This document shows, piece after piece, positions 14,293-21,058 of a stretch of 22,149 bases of DNA. The translations under genes were made by a program, and so were the position numbers. The notes beneath the pieces were generated by a model. The model made no database searches and was not told the origin of the DNA. It saw only the letters and a list, made by a program, of their open reading frames with translations. Numbering within the stretch: position 1 is the first letter of the stretch; every line of letters starts with the position of its first letter. The DNA comes from Prevotellaceae bacterium UBA4301 (GTDB taxonomy: Bacteria; Bacteroidota; Bacteroidia; Bacteroidales; Bacteroidaceae): contig DGUV01000088.1 in NCBI GenBank assembly GCA_002395775.1, positions 7,482-29,630 on the forward strand. The letters run 5' to 3'.

Positions 14293-15254
14293 CTTTTCAT
14301 CCTTTCGGATAATTTCTCATGCTTGTACCGCATGTAGAACATGAGGGCAGTGAGCACGACGATCTCGAAGGTCGGGTAGATCCAGATGAGGTCGGGGCGG
14401 GTCAGCATGCTGATGATGAGGCTGAGGAAAAGGACGTTGGCGCGGGTGTTGTGGGTGAGGATGTTGGTCCACTTCATCAGGGGCAGGCTGCCCTTGCGGA
14501 ACTCGTCGCGCAACGACTGGGGGATGTCGTCGCCATACTGCGCCTTCACTTTGGCAAAGAACTGCTGGAACTGGGGCGTCATCTTCTCCTGCACGGAGCA
14601 ATAGTTGGCGTAGAAGAACTGGAACGTCTTCTCGATGAGGTGACCCTTCCAAGGCATCTGGACATATTTCTCGCGTTGAGCTTGTCCATTGTCTAGTTCA
14701 CTGCCGCTTTTGCCTTTGAGGAAGAAGAGATGAATCTGACGATAATAGTCACTGAGTTGTGCCTGCTTGGCATGGCAGATGAAGCCTGCCAAAGAACAAA
14801 GAAGCCAACTCCATATGCCCCATCCGCTTTGAACTGTCAGGCGAAGGGCAATGGTGACGTAGATGCTCAGGAACCAAATGTCGGAGGCCAGGCCGTCGAG
14901 TATGCGACCAATCTGACTTTTCTTTCCCGTCATGCGAGCCAGTTGACCGTCGGCCGAGTCGTGGAGGTTGGCCCACACGAGGAGCAGAATGGCAGCGATG
15001 GTGCAGGGCCACGTGCGCCAGTACATGAGAATGCCGGCGATGATGCCCCAGAAGATGCCCCAGATGGTGACGACGTTGGGGTGAATGTCGAAGTGGTTGT
15101 AGGCTTTGGCTATCAGGAGGCCGAGCGGACGGGTGAAGACGATGTCCTGCCACTCCTCAGTGTCTTGTGACTTGATAAAAGCCCCCTTTTCATCTTCCCC
15201 CGAGGGGGAAGGAAGATTGTTTACTTTGTTTGTACTCATGACGTTATAAATCAT
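14268..15254 (-). CDS. CDP-alcohol phosphatidyltransferase family membrane enzyme
   Basis: This 328-residue protein has about six hydrophobic segments. The family signature D-x2-DG-x2-AR-x8-G-x3-D is present as Asp99, Asp102-Gly103, Ala106-Arg107, Gly116 and Asp120. Enzymes with this motif displace CMP from a CDP-alcohol with a second alcohol and make phospholipids or related phosphodiesters at the cytoplasmic membrane. The fourth Asp is expected four residues after Asp120, but there stands Ser124; Asp125 is one further. Residues about 165-260 form a long charged insert not typical of small PgsA-type enzymes. Both ends are affected by repeats: residues 13-28 and 322-328. Its start codon directly follows the stop of the ATP-grasp gene; ATG at 15239 (MSTNK) is an equally good start. 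It is unlikely to be the housekeeping PgsA or PssA. Confidence 0.85.
   Translation of the reverse strand: MIYNVMSTNKVNNLPSPSGEDEKGAFIKSQDTEEWQDIVFTRPLGLLIAKAYNHFDIHPNVVTIWGIFWGIIAGILMYWRTWPCTIAAILLLVWANLHDSADGQLARMTGKKSQIGRILDGLASDIWFLSIYVTIALRLTVQSGWGIWSWLLCSLAGFICHAKQAQLSDYYRQIHLFFLKGKSGSELDNGQAQREKYVQMPWKGHLIEKTFQFFYANYCSVQEKMTPQFQQFFAKVKAQYGDDIPQSLRDEFRKGSLPLMKWTNILTHNTRANVLFLSLIISMLTRPDLIWIYPTFEIVVLTALMFYMRYKHEKLSERMKRLTPGPSL
15183..15212 (-). repeat. G/C-rich palindromic (REP-like) element C
   Basis: TTCCCCC at 15195-15201 pairs with GGGGGAA at 15204-15210 around GA, a near-perfect hairpin. It lies in the first codons of the CDP-alcohol transferase gene and encodes LPSPSGEDEKGAF. On the minus strand it reads in the same sense as element D does on the plus strand. 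Confidence 0.65.
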
Positions 15255-16115
15255 TTATTTTTTTTCTGTTGTAGATGGTGCCAACTCCCTTCCACTCGGG
15301 GGAGGGCAGGGGAGAGGGGCCGCTATTGCAGCTATCGCCTTCGCGGCTTCCTCACGGCAGGAGGAGAAACTGGGCCAGTCGTTGAGGTCGATGATACGGG
15401 CAGAACCTTGGGGGGTGACGATGGCGTCGCCGCCGACAATCGTAAGACCTACGGCCTGTGCTAACAAATCGACTTGCTGCTTGAGCCGTTGTTCATCGAA
15501 GTGGAAGCCTTGGGCTGAGCCATTGACCGCCTCGTTGCCGAACTTGCTGAACACGGGATAGTTCCAGTGAAAGAAAGGGGTTCCACTGACGCTATAGAAC
15601 TTTACGAGGTCGCCCTCGCTGTGCTGTTCCACGACATACTTCTCGATGCCTGAGGCCCTGACGCTTGCCCATTCTGCTTCGTTGCGGATGAGGCGCACGT
15701 CGCCTTGCTCCTGCGACACACGGTCGTCGCGTTTCCACCAGACAGGGTAGGGCAGAGGGCAGGCTTCCAGCGGGCCGACGGCAAAGGGGGCCGTGGGCAC
15801 GCCCAGTTGGCGGGCAGTGAGCAACAGGCGGCGCCGGTTGATGCCGAGCATGGCCCGGGCGCTGTTCACCACGCTCGTGCCTTCCTCTTCCAGTCGGGCC
15901 AGCCAACGGAGAGTGGCCGTGTCGCGCCCCATGGAGAGTATGGCGTCGGCCGTGGTGGTGGCGGGCAGGGCATCCTCTTTGCAGAGCTCCACTTGGTGGC
16001 CTTGCTCCTTCAGCTCGTCGGCCACGGCGCGGAGTATGGCCGCATCGCGCTCCACCGAGTTGGGGGAGAATCGTTCGGCCCTTGCAATGAGTAGGATGTT
16101 ACGCTTCTTTGTCAT
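15255..16115 (-). CDS. ATP-grasp-like ligase, unassigned
   Basis: This 286-residue protein shows an ATP-grasp layout. The N-terminal pre-ATP-grasp domain is at 1-90. PVWWKRDD has the ATP-binding Lys (Lys128). YVVEQHSEGDLVKFY has the adenine/ribose-side Glu (Glu163). The late metal-binding motif is DAIVTPQGSARIIDLNDWPSF (shown here for its Asp243 and Asn245 within IIDLNDW). Such enzymes join a carboxylate to an amine or similar nucleophile through an acyl-phosphate. The acceptor is unknown. The last 20 residues are encoded by repeat element D and are probably dispensable. It is the first gene of a minus-strand operon with the CDP-alcohol transferase (no gap) and the HAD protein. No clear promoter was found between 16116 and 16302 on this strand. 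Confidence 0.75.
   Translation of the reverse strand: MTKKRNILLIARAERFSPNSVERDAAILRAVADELKEQGHQVELCKEDALPATTTADAILSMGRDTATLRWLARLEEEGTSVVNSARAMLGINRRRLLLTARQLGVPTAPFAVGPLEACPLPYPVWWKRDDRVSQEQGDVRLIRNEAEWASVRASGIEKYVVEQHSEGDLVKFYSVSGTPFFHWNYPVFSKFGNEAVNGSAQGFHFDEQRLKQQVDLLAQAVGLTIVGGDAIVTPQGSARIIDLNDWPSFSSCREEAAKAIAAIAAPLPCPPPSGRELAPSTTEKK
15285..15319 (+). repeat. G/C-rich palindromic (REP-like) element D
   Basis: The hairpin core CTTCCACTCGGGGGAGG is followed by GCAGGGGAGAGGGG, the same layout as element B. It occupies the 3' end of the ATP-grasp gene and encodes its Pro-rich tail (PLPCPPPSGRELAP). Elements C and D face each other across about 73 bases, mirroring the A-B pair. Confidence 0.6.
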
Positions 16116-16213
16116 AGCAAGCGCGAAATTACAATAAAATTACCGAAAGTGGGCATTTGGGACCATCTTTTTTCATTTTAAGTCTTATAAATTGTTAAAA
16201 TCCGTTTAAATTG

Positions 16214-16243
16214 TTTGTGAAATACTGAAAAGTATTATATTTG
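16214..16243 (+). promoter_or_regulatory. Promoter of the cysteine-rich lipoprotein gene
   Basis: TATATTTG at 16236-16243 is a perfect -7 box. TTTG at 16214-16217 is 18 bases upstream, slightly short of the usual 19-21. A 59-base A/T-rich leader typical of strongly translated Bacteroidetes genes follows. Confidence 0.6.
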
Positions 16244-16302
16244 CAGCGTAAAACGTGTTTTATTAATTAACTCATTCATTAACAACTTAAAACAAAAAAG
16301 CA

Positions 16303-16923
16303 ATGAAAAAGTTATTTGCAATGGTTATGGCTGTAGCAGCCATTTCGTTTGTTTCTTGCGGCAACAAGACCGAAAAGGCAGAATGTGAGGACACCTGCGC
16401 TTGCGCTTGTGACACTTGTGTTTGCGACCCCTGCGACTGTGCAGCTCAGGCTTGCCAGAAGGAGTGTGGCGAATGCCCCGTTAAGGCTCTGGCCGAGAAG
16501 CTGGAAGCTGGCGACGCTGAGGCTGTTGGCACAGCGCTGACCGAGGCTCAGACCAAGATTGAGGCTCTGGTGGCTGAGGGCAAGACCGAAGAGGCTCAGA
16601 AGCTGGGCAGCGCCATCAAGGCTTTCGTTGAAGAGAACAAGGCTAAGCTGGCTGACGCTCAGATTACCGTTGACAACATCGTGAGCACCATCGCTGCCAT
16701 CCCCGCTGCTGCTGAGGCTACTGCTGAGGCTGGTGCCGAGGCTGTGAAGGCTGACGCTCAGGCTGTGAAGGAAGGTGCTGAGGCTGCTGCCAATGCTGCC
16801 GTTGAGGCTGGTAAGGCTAAGGCTGAGGAGACTGTAAACCAGGCTGTTGAGGCTGGCAAGGCTGAGGCTAACAAGCAGATCGACAAGGGCGTTGACGCTG
16901 CCAAGAAGAAGCTGGGTCTCTAA
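16303..16923 (+). CDS. Cysteine-rich, alanine-rich helical lipoprotein
   Basis: This 206-residue lipoprotein has signal peptide residues 1-18 and lipobox FVSC (Cys19). The mature N-terminus holds 11 further Cys between residues 28 and 58 in C-x-C and C-x2-C spacing (CACACDTCVCDPCDC). The rest is Ala/Glu/Lys-rich and almost certainly helical. From about 135 it has short repeating units such as AEAGAEAVKADAQAV and VEAGKA, resembling apolipoprotein/LEA-type amphipathic helices. Codon use is extremely biased (Ala almost always GCT, Glu GAG, Lys AAG), a sign of high expression, and it has its own promoter and a strong terminator. A metal- or disulfide-bearing head tethered to the outer membrane by lipid, with a long helical rod, is the physical picture. 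I do not recognise the family and propose no reaction. Confidence 0.75.
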   Translation: MKKLFAMVMAVAAISFVSCGNKTEKAECEDTCACACDTCVCDPCDCAAQACQKECGECPVKALAEKLEAGDAEAVGTALTEAQTKIEALVAEGKTEEAQKLGSAIKAFVEENKAKLADAQITVDNIVSTIAAIPAAAEATAEAGAEAVKADAQAVKEGAEAAANAAVEAGKAKAEETVNQAVEAGKAEANKQIDKGVDAAKKKLGL

Positions 16924-16968
16924 TCCACACCAATCACGCAAGACACATACTAACGTTTAGTATAAGTC

Positions 16969-17004
16969 AAATCCCCGCCGGTAATTTCCGACGGGGATTT
17001 TTTT
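16969..17004 (+). terminator. Intrinsic terminator of the lipoprotein gene
   Basis: AAATCCCCG at 16969-16977 pairs with CGGGGATTT at 16992-17000. After one mismatch the stem continues with 3 bp (16979-16981 with 16988-16990) around a 6-base loop, and four more T follow. It lies 45 bases after the stop codon and also ahead of the convergent DUF3237 gene. Confidence 0.9.
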
Positions 17005-17025
17005 GTTTCCGATGATAGGACAGCC

Positions 17026-17520
17026 TCACTTCACTTTCCAGACATTCAGGGTGACGCCATCCCCGCCTCCCCACACCGGAGCGCAGAGGAATAGGGCATT
17101 GTTGAGCCAGGCATACTTGCTGTCCTCAGGAGCTTCGAACTGCGGGGCGGTCTTGAAGTAGGAGCCTCCCTCGCCACTGGATATGATGCCCCGGTTGCGG
17201 ATGTGGATATATACGCCGTCGTCGGTCTTGATGCTGTAGATGGCCTCAAGCTCTGTGCGGTTCCCTTTTGCCAACTGCCAGTCGGCGCCCCCTTCGAGTA
17301 TGGTTCCCTTCAACAGTGGACCCTCGAACGTGCCACCAGTGATGGGGATGACTGTGCGTCGGCCTTTCGGAGTCTCGCCTACAGAATAGGGAGTCCCCAG
17401 TTTCACCTTCAGCTGCATCACGAACTCAGTCTCGGGGCCTGGGATGTCCGTCGTCGTTTGGGCGTGGAGGCCCATACTTGCGATGGCAAGACACGCCATC
17501 AGCATGAGTGTTCGTTTCAT
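17026..17520 (-). CDS. Secreted DUF3237 (UPF0311) family protein
   Basis: This 164-residue protein has a signal peptide (LMLMACLAIASMGLHAQ). The DUF3237 signatures are clear: GRRTVIPITGGTFEGP with LKGTILEGGADWQL (about 54-84), the segment YSIKTDDGVYIHIRNRG (about 94-111), YFKTAPQFEAP, and YAWLNNALFL near the C-terminus. The family is a small beta-barrel of unknown function and is usually cytoplasmic without a signal peptide, so export is a notable variation. The gene starts 39 bases after the end of the esterase gene on the same strand, and no separate promoter is visible, so the two are probably cotranscribed. A shared substrate such as an esterified glycan is possible but unproven. Confidence 0.88.
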   Translation of the reverse strand: MKRTLMLMACLAIASMGLHAQTTTDIPGPETEFVMQLKVKLGTPYSVGETPKGRRTVIPITGGTFEGPLLKGTILEGGADWQLAKGNRTELEAIYSIKTDDGVYIHIRNRGIISSGEGGSYFKTAPQFEAPEDSKYAWLNNALFLCAPVWGGGDGVTLNVWKVK

Positions 17521-17559
17521 ATTATCTTTTGTTTACAGGTGTAACTTTGATGTTCTCCT

Positions 17560-19659
17560 TCATTCGCCATCCGTACTGATAAATGTGGAGGCAGGCATGT
17601 TGGCTCCGTTGACGAGGTTGGCTTCCGTATAGGGTTGCCAAGCATAGCGCACGAAACGGGGGTGCTTGACTTCCTTGGACGTAAGGCGGACTTGGTTTCC
17701 TATGATTTCTGCCTGGGCAGGATGGAATTCGCCAGGATGTTCGGCTACCTCGAAGGTGCGCGGGGCCTGGCCGTCGCTGGTCTGGAGTCCGTCGGCATAG
17801 TCAAAGTGGACCCATGCTTCCTTGCCCTTGACCTCGATACTGCGGAACAGGGGACCCGAGGGGACGACCTGGGTGTAGCCGTAGTCGTTGTGCAGGGCCA
17901 AGGCTGCCAGACGGTGGGCAACGGGACGCTTGTTGCGCGGATGTACGTCGGAGGGATTGCCGACATCGCTGCTTACGGCCATGCCTGAATGGGGAATCTG
18001 GGCAAGGAGGCGGCGCTGCGAGTCGCGGAACCATGGCCAAGAGGGACGGTTGAGGCTGCTGAGCTGGACATAGTAGAAGGGCAGGTGGTCGTTGTTCCAG
18101 GTCTTGCGCCAACTCTTCACCAGCAAGGGGAAGAGGCGTTCGTGGGCATCCTTGTTGTGGGCATTGCTTTCGCCTTGGTACCATATCACGCCTGAGATGG
18201 GCAGTTCGCTGAGCAAGCGGATGCTGGCCTCGTGGAGATAGCAGGGCTGATAGGGGTGGCGCTGCAGCGGAGCGTGTTCCTTGCCCATGTTCTTTTCTGC
18301 TCGTCCGCGCACCCAGTCTTGTATGAAATCGTTCCGTGTCCAGTCGCGCAGAATTTCGGGGAACTGGTATTCGAGTGTCCAGCGGTCAATCCATGCCTCG
18401 GCCGGACTGCCGCCAACGGCATTGTTGATGATGCCGACGGGGCACTGGAGGCTGTCCTGAAGTTCACGGGCAAAATAGTAACCGATGGCGCTGAAGCGGG
18501 GCGCTGTGCGTGGCGAGCAGGTGTGCCAGCCGGGGTCGGTGAAGTAGAGCAGATGGTTGATGCTGTCAAGTGCCGAGGCGGTCCACTCGACATTGTCGGT
18601 GCGCCACCGCGCTTCGAGGTTGAGCAGGCGGATGTTGGGATTGGCCGACTGGGGGATGTCTACCTGCCCTGTGCTGCATTGTCGCAGCTGGAACTCCATG
18701 TTGGACTGGCCGGAACAGAGCCAGAGTTCGCCGGCAAGGATGTTGGTGAGCGTGATTTCCTGCAGGCTGGTGCTGGCAGTTAGTGTGTAGGGCCCTCCTG
18801 TGGCGAGCGGACTGACGGTTACTGTCCAGCGGCCGTCCTTGCCGGCGCGCGCGTGCAGACGTTGGCCTTTCTGCTTACCGCCTTGCGGTTCTATGCGCAC
18901 GGTGACCTTGTCTCCGGCATTGGCTATGCCCTTGATTTGGAACTCGCGCTTGTGGGGGAGCACCATGTCGCTGCCATAGTACTGGGGCAGTTGCAGTCCG
19001 CCAAAGTCGCCCGTGATGGCCTGATAGACGATGCGCGCCATAAGTCCGTAGCCCTCGCGATTGGGGTGGATGGCATCGGGAAAGAGTTCGGGACGGTGGT
19101 GCATGGGCTCGTAGAAGGAGATGAGTTCGCAACCCTTGCGCTCGGCCACCTGCTCGATGGCTTGCTGTATCTCGCGATGCCAGTCGCGCGTCCCGCTGAG
19201 GAAGCGGTGGTGGCGGTCGGAGAGCGGCGTGAGGCGGGCTATGATGACACGGCACTTGGGGTTGCTCTTCCTGACGGAATCGATGAGGGCGCAATAGTCG
19301 GGGATGAATTCGTCGCGATAATTGGGCCAGGCCCGTGGGTCGGTGTCGTTGATGCCAAGGTGTATGATGGCGATGTCGCCGTGGAAGTCCATGGCCTGGC
19401 GGAATTCTACTTGGTCGAAATAGGGACGGAAGGCCCGCCTGAGCAGTGTGGCACCTGGCTTGCCAAATCGTCCGACCTCGTAGCCGGGGCCCAGCAGTTG
19501 CTGGAGTTGGGTGGGGTAGGAGTGGAGTTCGGGCTGCTTAAGGCCTGTGCCATAGGTGATGCTGTTGCCGATGCAGCTGACGCGGATGGGGCGGACTTGG
19601 TTCTGAGCGGATGCGGACAGGTAGAGCAGCAGACATAGGGCGAGTAGATGGCTTTTCAT
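17560..19659 (-). CDS. Two-domain secreted esterase: GDSL/SGNH plus sialate O-acetylesterase type
   Basis: From the ATG at 19659 this protein has 699 residues, with a signal peptide ending SASAQ. The frame is open for 19 more codons upstream, but only this start gives a signal peptide, and the promoter -7 box lies between the two. Domain 1, about 24-215, is an SGNH hydrolase: GNSITYG (Ser33), GIND (Asn104) and DAIHP (Asp195, His198). Domain 2, about 300-699, is a sialate O-acetylesterase type: SGQSNME (Ser319), IWYQGESNA and SSDVGNPSDVHP (Asp571, His573). Both catalytic sets look complete. Known enzymes of this kind remove O-acetyl groups from sialic acids or plant glycans; which of these applies here cannot be told. 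It is transcribed from 19686-19717 and followed by DUF3237. Confidence 0.9.
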   Translation of the reverse strand: MKSHLLALCLLLYLSASAQNQVRPIRVSCIGNSITYGTGLKQPELHSYPTQLQQLLGPGYEVGRFGKPGATLLRRAFRPYFDQVEFRQAMDFHGDIAIIHLGINDTDPRAWPNYRDEFIPDYCALIDSVRKSNPKCRVIIARLTPLSDRHHRFLSGTRDWHREIQQAIEQVAERKGCELISFYEPMHHRPELFPDAIHPNREGYGLMARIVYQAITGDFGGLQLPQYYGSDMVLPHKREFQIKGIANAGDKVTVRIEPQGGKQKGQRLHARAGKDGRWTVTVSPLATGGPYTLTASTSLQEITLTNILAGELWLCSGQSNMEFQLRQCSTGQVDIPQSANPNIRLLNLEARWRTDNVEWTASALDSINHLLYFTDPGWHTCSPRTAPRFSAIGYYFARELQDSLQCPVGIINNAVGGSPAEAWIDRWTLEYQFPEILRDWTRNDFIQDWVRGRAEKNMGKEHAPLQRHPYQPCYLHEASIRLLSELPISGVIWYQGESNAHNKDAHERLFPLLVKSWRKTWNNDHLPFYYVQLSSLNRPSWPWFRDSQRRLLAQIPHSGMAVSSDVGNPSDVHPRNKRPVAHRLAALALHNDYGYTQVVPSGPLFRSIEVKGKEAWVHFDYADGLQTSDGQAPRTFEVAEHPGEFHPAQAEIIGNQVRLTSKEVKHPRFVRYAWQPYTEANLVNGANMPASTFISTDGE

Positions 19660-19685
19660 GATTGGTGTGTTTAGTATTCGCAGGA

Positions 19686-19717
19686 CAAAGATAGGAATTA
19701 ATTGCGTACTTTCCAAA
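19686..19717 (-). promoter_or_regulatory. Promoter of the esterase gene
   Basis: On the minus strand, TTTG (19717-19714), 20 bases, then TATCTTTG (19693-19686): a perfect consensus. The -7 box lies 26 bases before the ATG at 19659 and supports that start. Confidence 0.75.
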
Positions 19718-19930
19718 TCTTGTCTGCCTATTCTATACCTATATATTATATACGCATGCGCGCGAGAGAGCGTATGCTCTGCATGTCTCTTTCCGCACCG
19801 AATCTAAGCAACATGGATTGGACGCTTGTCTGGTCTTTTCTGCTCTCCATTGTGCTTAAATACTCTTAAAAGTGTTAATAAAATTTAAATTATAGCTTTT
19901 TTACCCCTTTCAGGCGAAATAAGAAGCCCT
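19718..19930. other. Intergenic region with an alternating purine-pyrimidine run
   Basis: No gene is seen here. An 18-base perfect purine-pyrimidine alternation (TATATACGCATGCGCGCG, 19747-19764) could adopt Z-DNA. ATACGC at 19750-19755 can pair with GCGTAT at 19770-19775. The rest (19840-19930) is A/T-rich and precedes the rpsL promoter. Confidence 0.5.
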
Positions 19931-19935
19931 TATGG

Positions 19936-19966
19936 ATTGTGGTTTCAGATACTTTTTGTAACTTTG
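19936..19966 (+). promoter_or_regulatory. Promoter of the str operon
   Basis: ATTG at 19936-19939, 19 bases, then TAACTTTG at 19959-19966. The transcript would have a leader of about 80 bases that becomes very A-rich just before the rpsL ATG, as is usual for highly expressed Bacteroidetes genes. Confidence 0.65.
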
Positions 19967-20055
19967 CACCCCGAATGGCCTCATTATGCCCTTTCGAGAC
20001 CTAAAAATGACATAAAAATACATAAATAAATATATAAACTAAAAACAAAAACAAA

Positions 20056-20436
20056 ATGCCTACAATTCAACAATTGGTAAGAAAAGGCCGTACCGTGTTG
20101 GTAGACAAGAGCAAGAGCCCCGCTCTGGACAGCTGCCCCCAGCGTCGCGGAGTGTGCGTGCGCGTGTACACTACCACACCTAAGAAGCCTAACTCGGCGA
20201 TGAGAAAGGTCGCCCGTGTCCGTCTGACTAATCAGAAGGAAGTGAACAGCTACATCCCCGGAGAGGGACACAACCTGCAGGAGCACAGCATCGTGCTGGT
20301 GCGCGGCGGTCGTGTGAAGGACCTGCCCGGTGTGCGTTACCACATCGTTCGTGGTTCGCTCGACACCGCTGGCGTTGCCAACCGCACCCAGCGCCGTTCG
20401 AAGTACGGAGCTAAGCGTCCCAAGGCTAAGAAGTAA
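20056..20436 (+). CDS. rpsL: 30S ribosomal protein S12
   Basis: This complete protein of 126 residues begins MPTIQQLVRKGR and ends with a Lys-rich tail. S12 sits at the decoding centre of the 30S subunit. The decoding loop reads TTPKKPNSAMRKVARV and the second loop reads GGRVKDLPGVRYH. Lys43, Lys44 and Lys88 (counting Met) are all unchanged, so the residues most often altered in streptomycin-resistant mutants are wild type. Asp89, the site of beta-methylthiolation in other bacteria, is present. It is the first gene of the rpsL-rpsG-fusA operon. Confidence 0.98.
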   Translation: MPTIQQLVRKGRTVLVDKSKSPALDSCPQRRGVCVRVYTTTPKKPNSAMRKVARVRLTNQKEVNSYIPGEGHNLQEHSIVLVRGGRVKDLPGVRYHIVRGSLDTAGVANRTQRRSKYGAKRPKAKK

Positions 20437-20551
20437 TCTTAATTAATAATTAACAAAACCGTTTTGAGTTGTAAACTAAGGTTGAGTAAGGCTGCGGAGG
20501 CAGCACTGAAGAACGCGAGAATACAGCCCTGAACACAAAACCCAAAACAAA
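20437..20551 (+). promoter_or_regulatory. S12-S7 intercistronic spacer with a small hairpin
   Basis: This spacer has 115 bases without a gene. GCTGC (20491-20495) pairs with GCAGC (20500-20504) around GGAG. In E. coli the corresponding spacer is the target of S7 translational feedback; whether this one has the same role cannot be told from sequence alone. Confidence 0.35.
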
Positions 20552-21028
20552 ATGCGTAAAGCTAAACCAAAGAAGCGCGTCATCCTTCCCGATCCCGTGT
20601 TCGGCGACGTGAAGGTGTCGAAGTTCGTGAATCATCTGATGTACTCGGGTAAGAAGAGTATTTCTTACACCATCTTCTACACTGCTCTTGACATCGTAGG
20701 TGAGAAAATGAGTGGCGAGGAGAAGCCCGCTCTCCAGATCTGGAAAGAGGCCCTCGACAAGATTACTCCCCAAGTGGAGGTAAAGAGCCGCCGTATTGGT
20801 GGTGCCACCTTCCAGGTTCCTACCGAAATCCGTCCCGACCGTAAGGAGTCTGTTTCGATGAAGAACATGATTGCCTTCGCTCGTAAGCGTGGCGGTAAGA
20901 CCATGGCCGACAAACTGGCTGCCGAGATTATGGATGCCTACAACGAGCAGGGTGGCGCCTTCAAGCGTAAGGAGGATATGCACCGCATGGCCGAGGCTAA
21001 CCGTGCATTCGCACACTTCCGCTTCTAA
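20552..21028 (+). CDS. rpsG: 30S ribosomal protein S7
   Basis: This complete protein of 158 residues begins MRKAKPKKR. Family landmarks are LPDPVFGDVKVSKFVNHLM, the segment VEVKSRRIGGATFQVP, and the C-terminal RMAEANRAFAHFRF. S7 nucleates assembly of the 30S head by binding the 3' domain of 16S rRNA and lies near the E site. fusA starts 30 bases after its stop codon on the same transcript. Confidence 0.98.
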   Translation: MRKAKPKKRVILPDPVFGDVKVSKFVNHLMYSGKKSISYTIFYTALDIVGEKMSGEEKPALQIWKEALDKITPQVEVKSRRIGGATFQVPTEIRPDRKESVSMKNMIAFARKRGGKTMADKLAAEIMDAYNEQGGAFKRKEDMHRMAEANRAFAHFRF

Positions 21029-21058
21029 ACAACATTCCAAGGAAAAAGATTTTAAAAG

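Noticed and set aside
18853..19638. A 261-codon plus-strand frame opposite the esterase
   Set aside because: It has the same antisense-shadow character. The esterase strand carries two complete catalytic motif sets.
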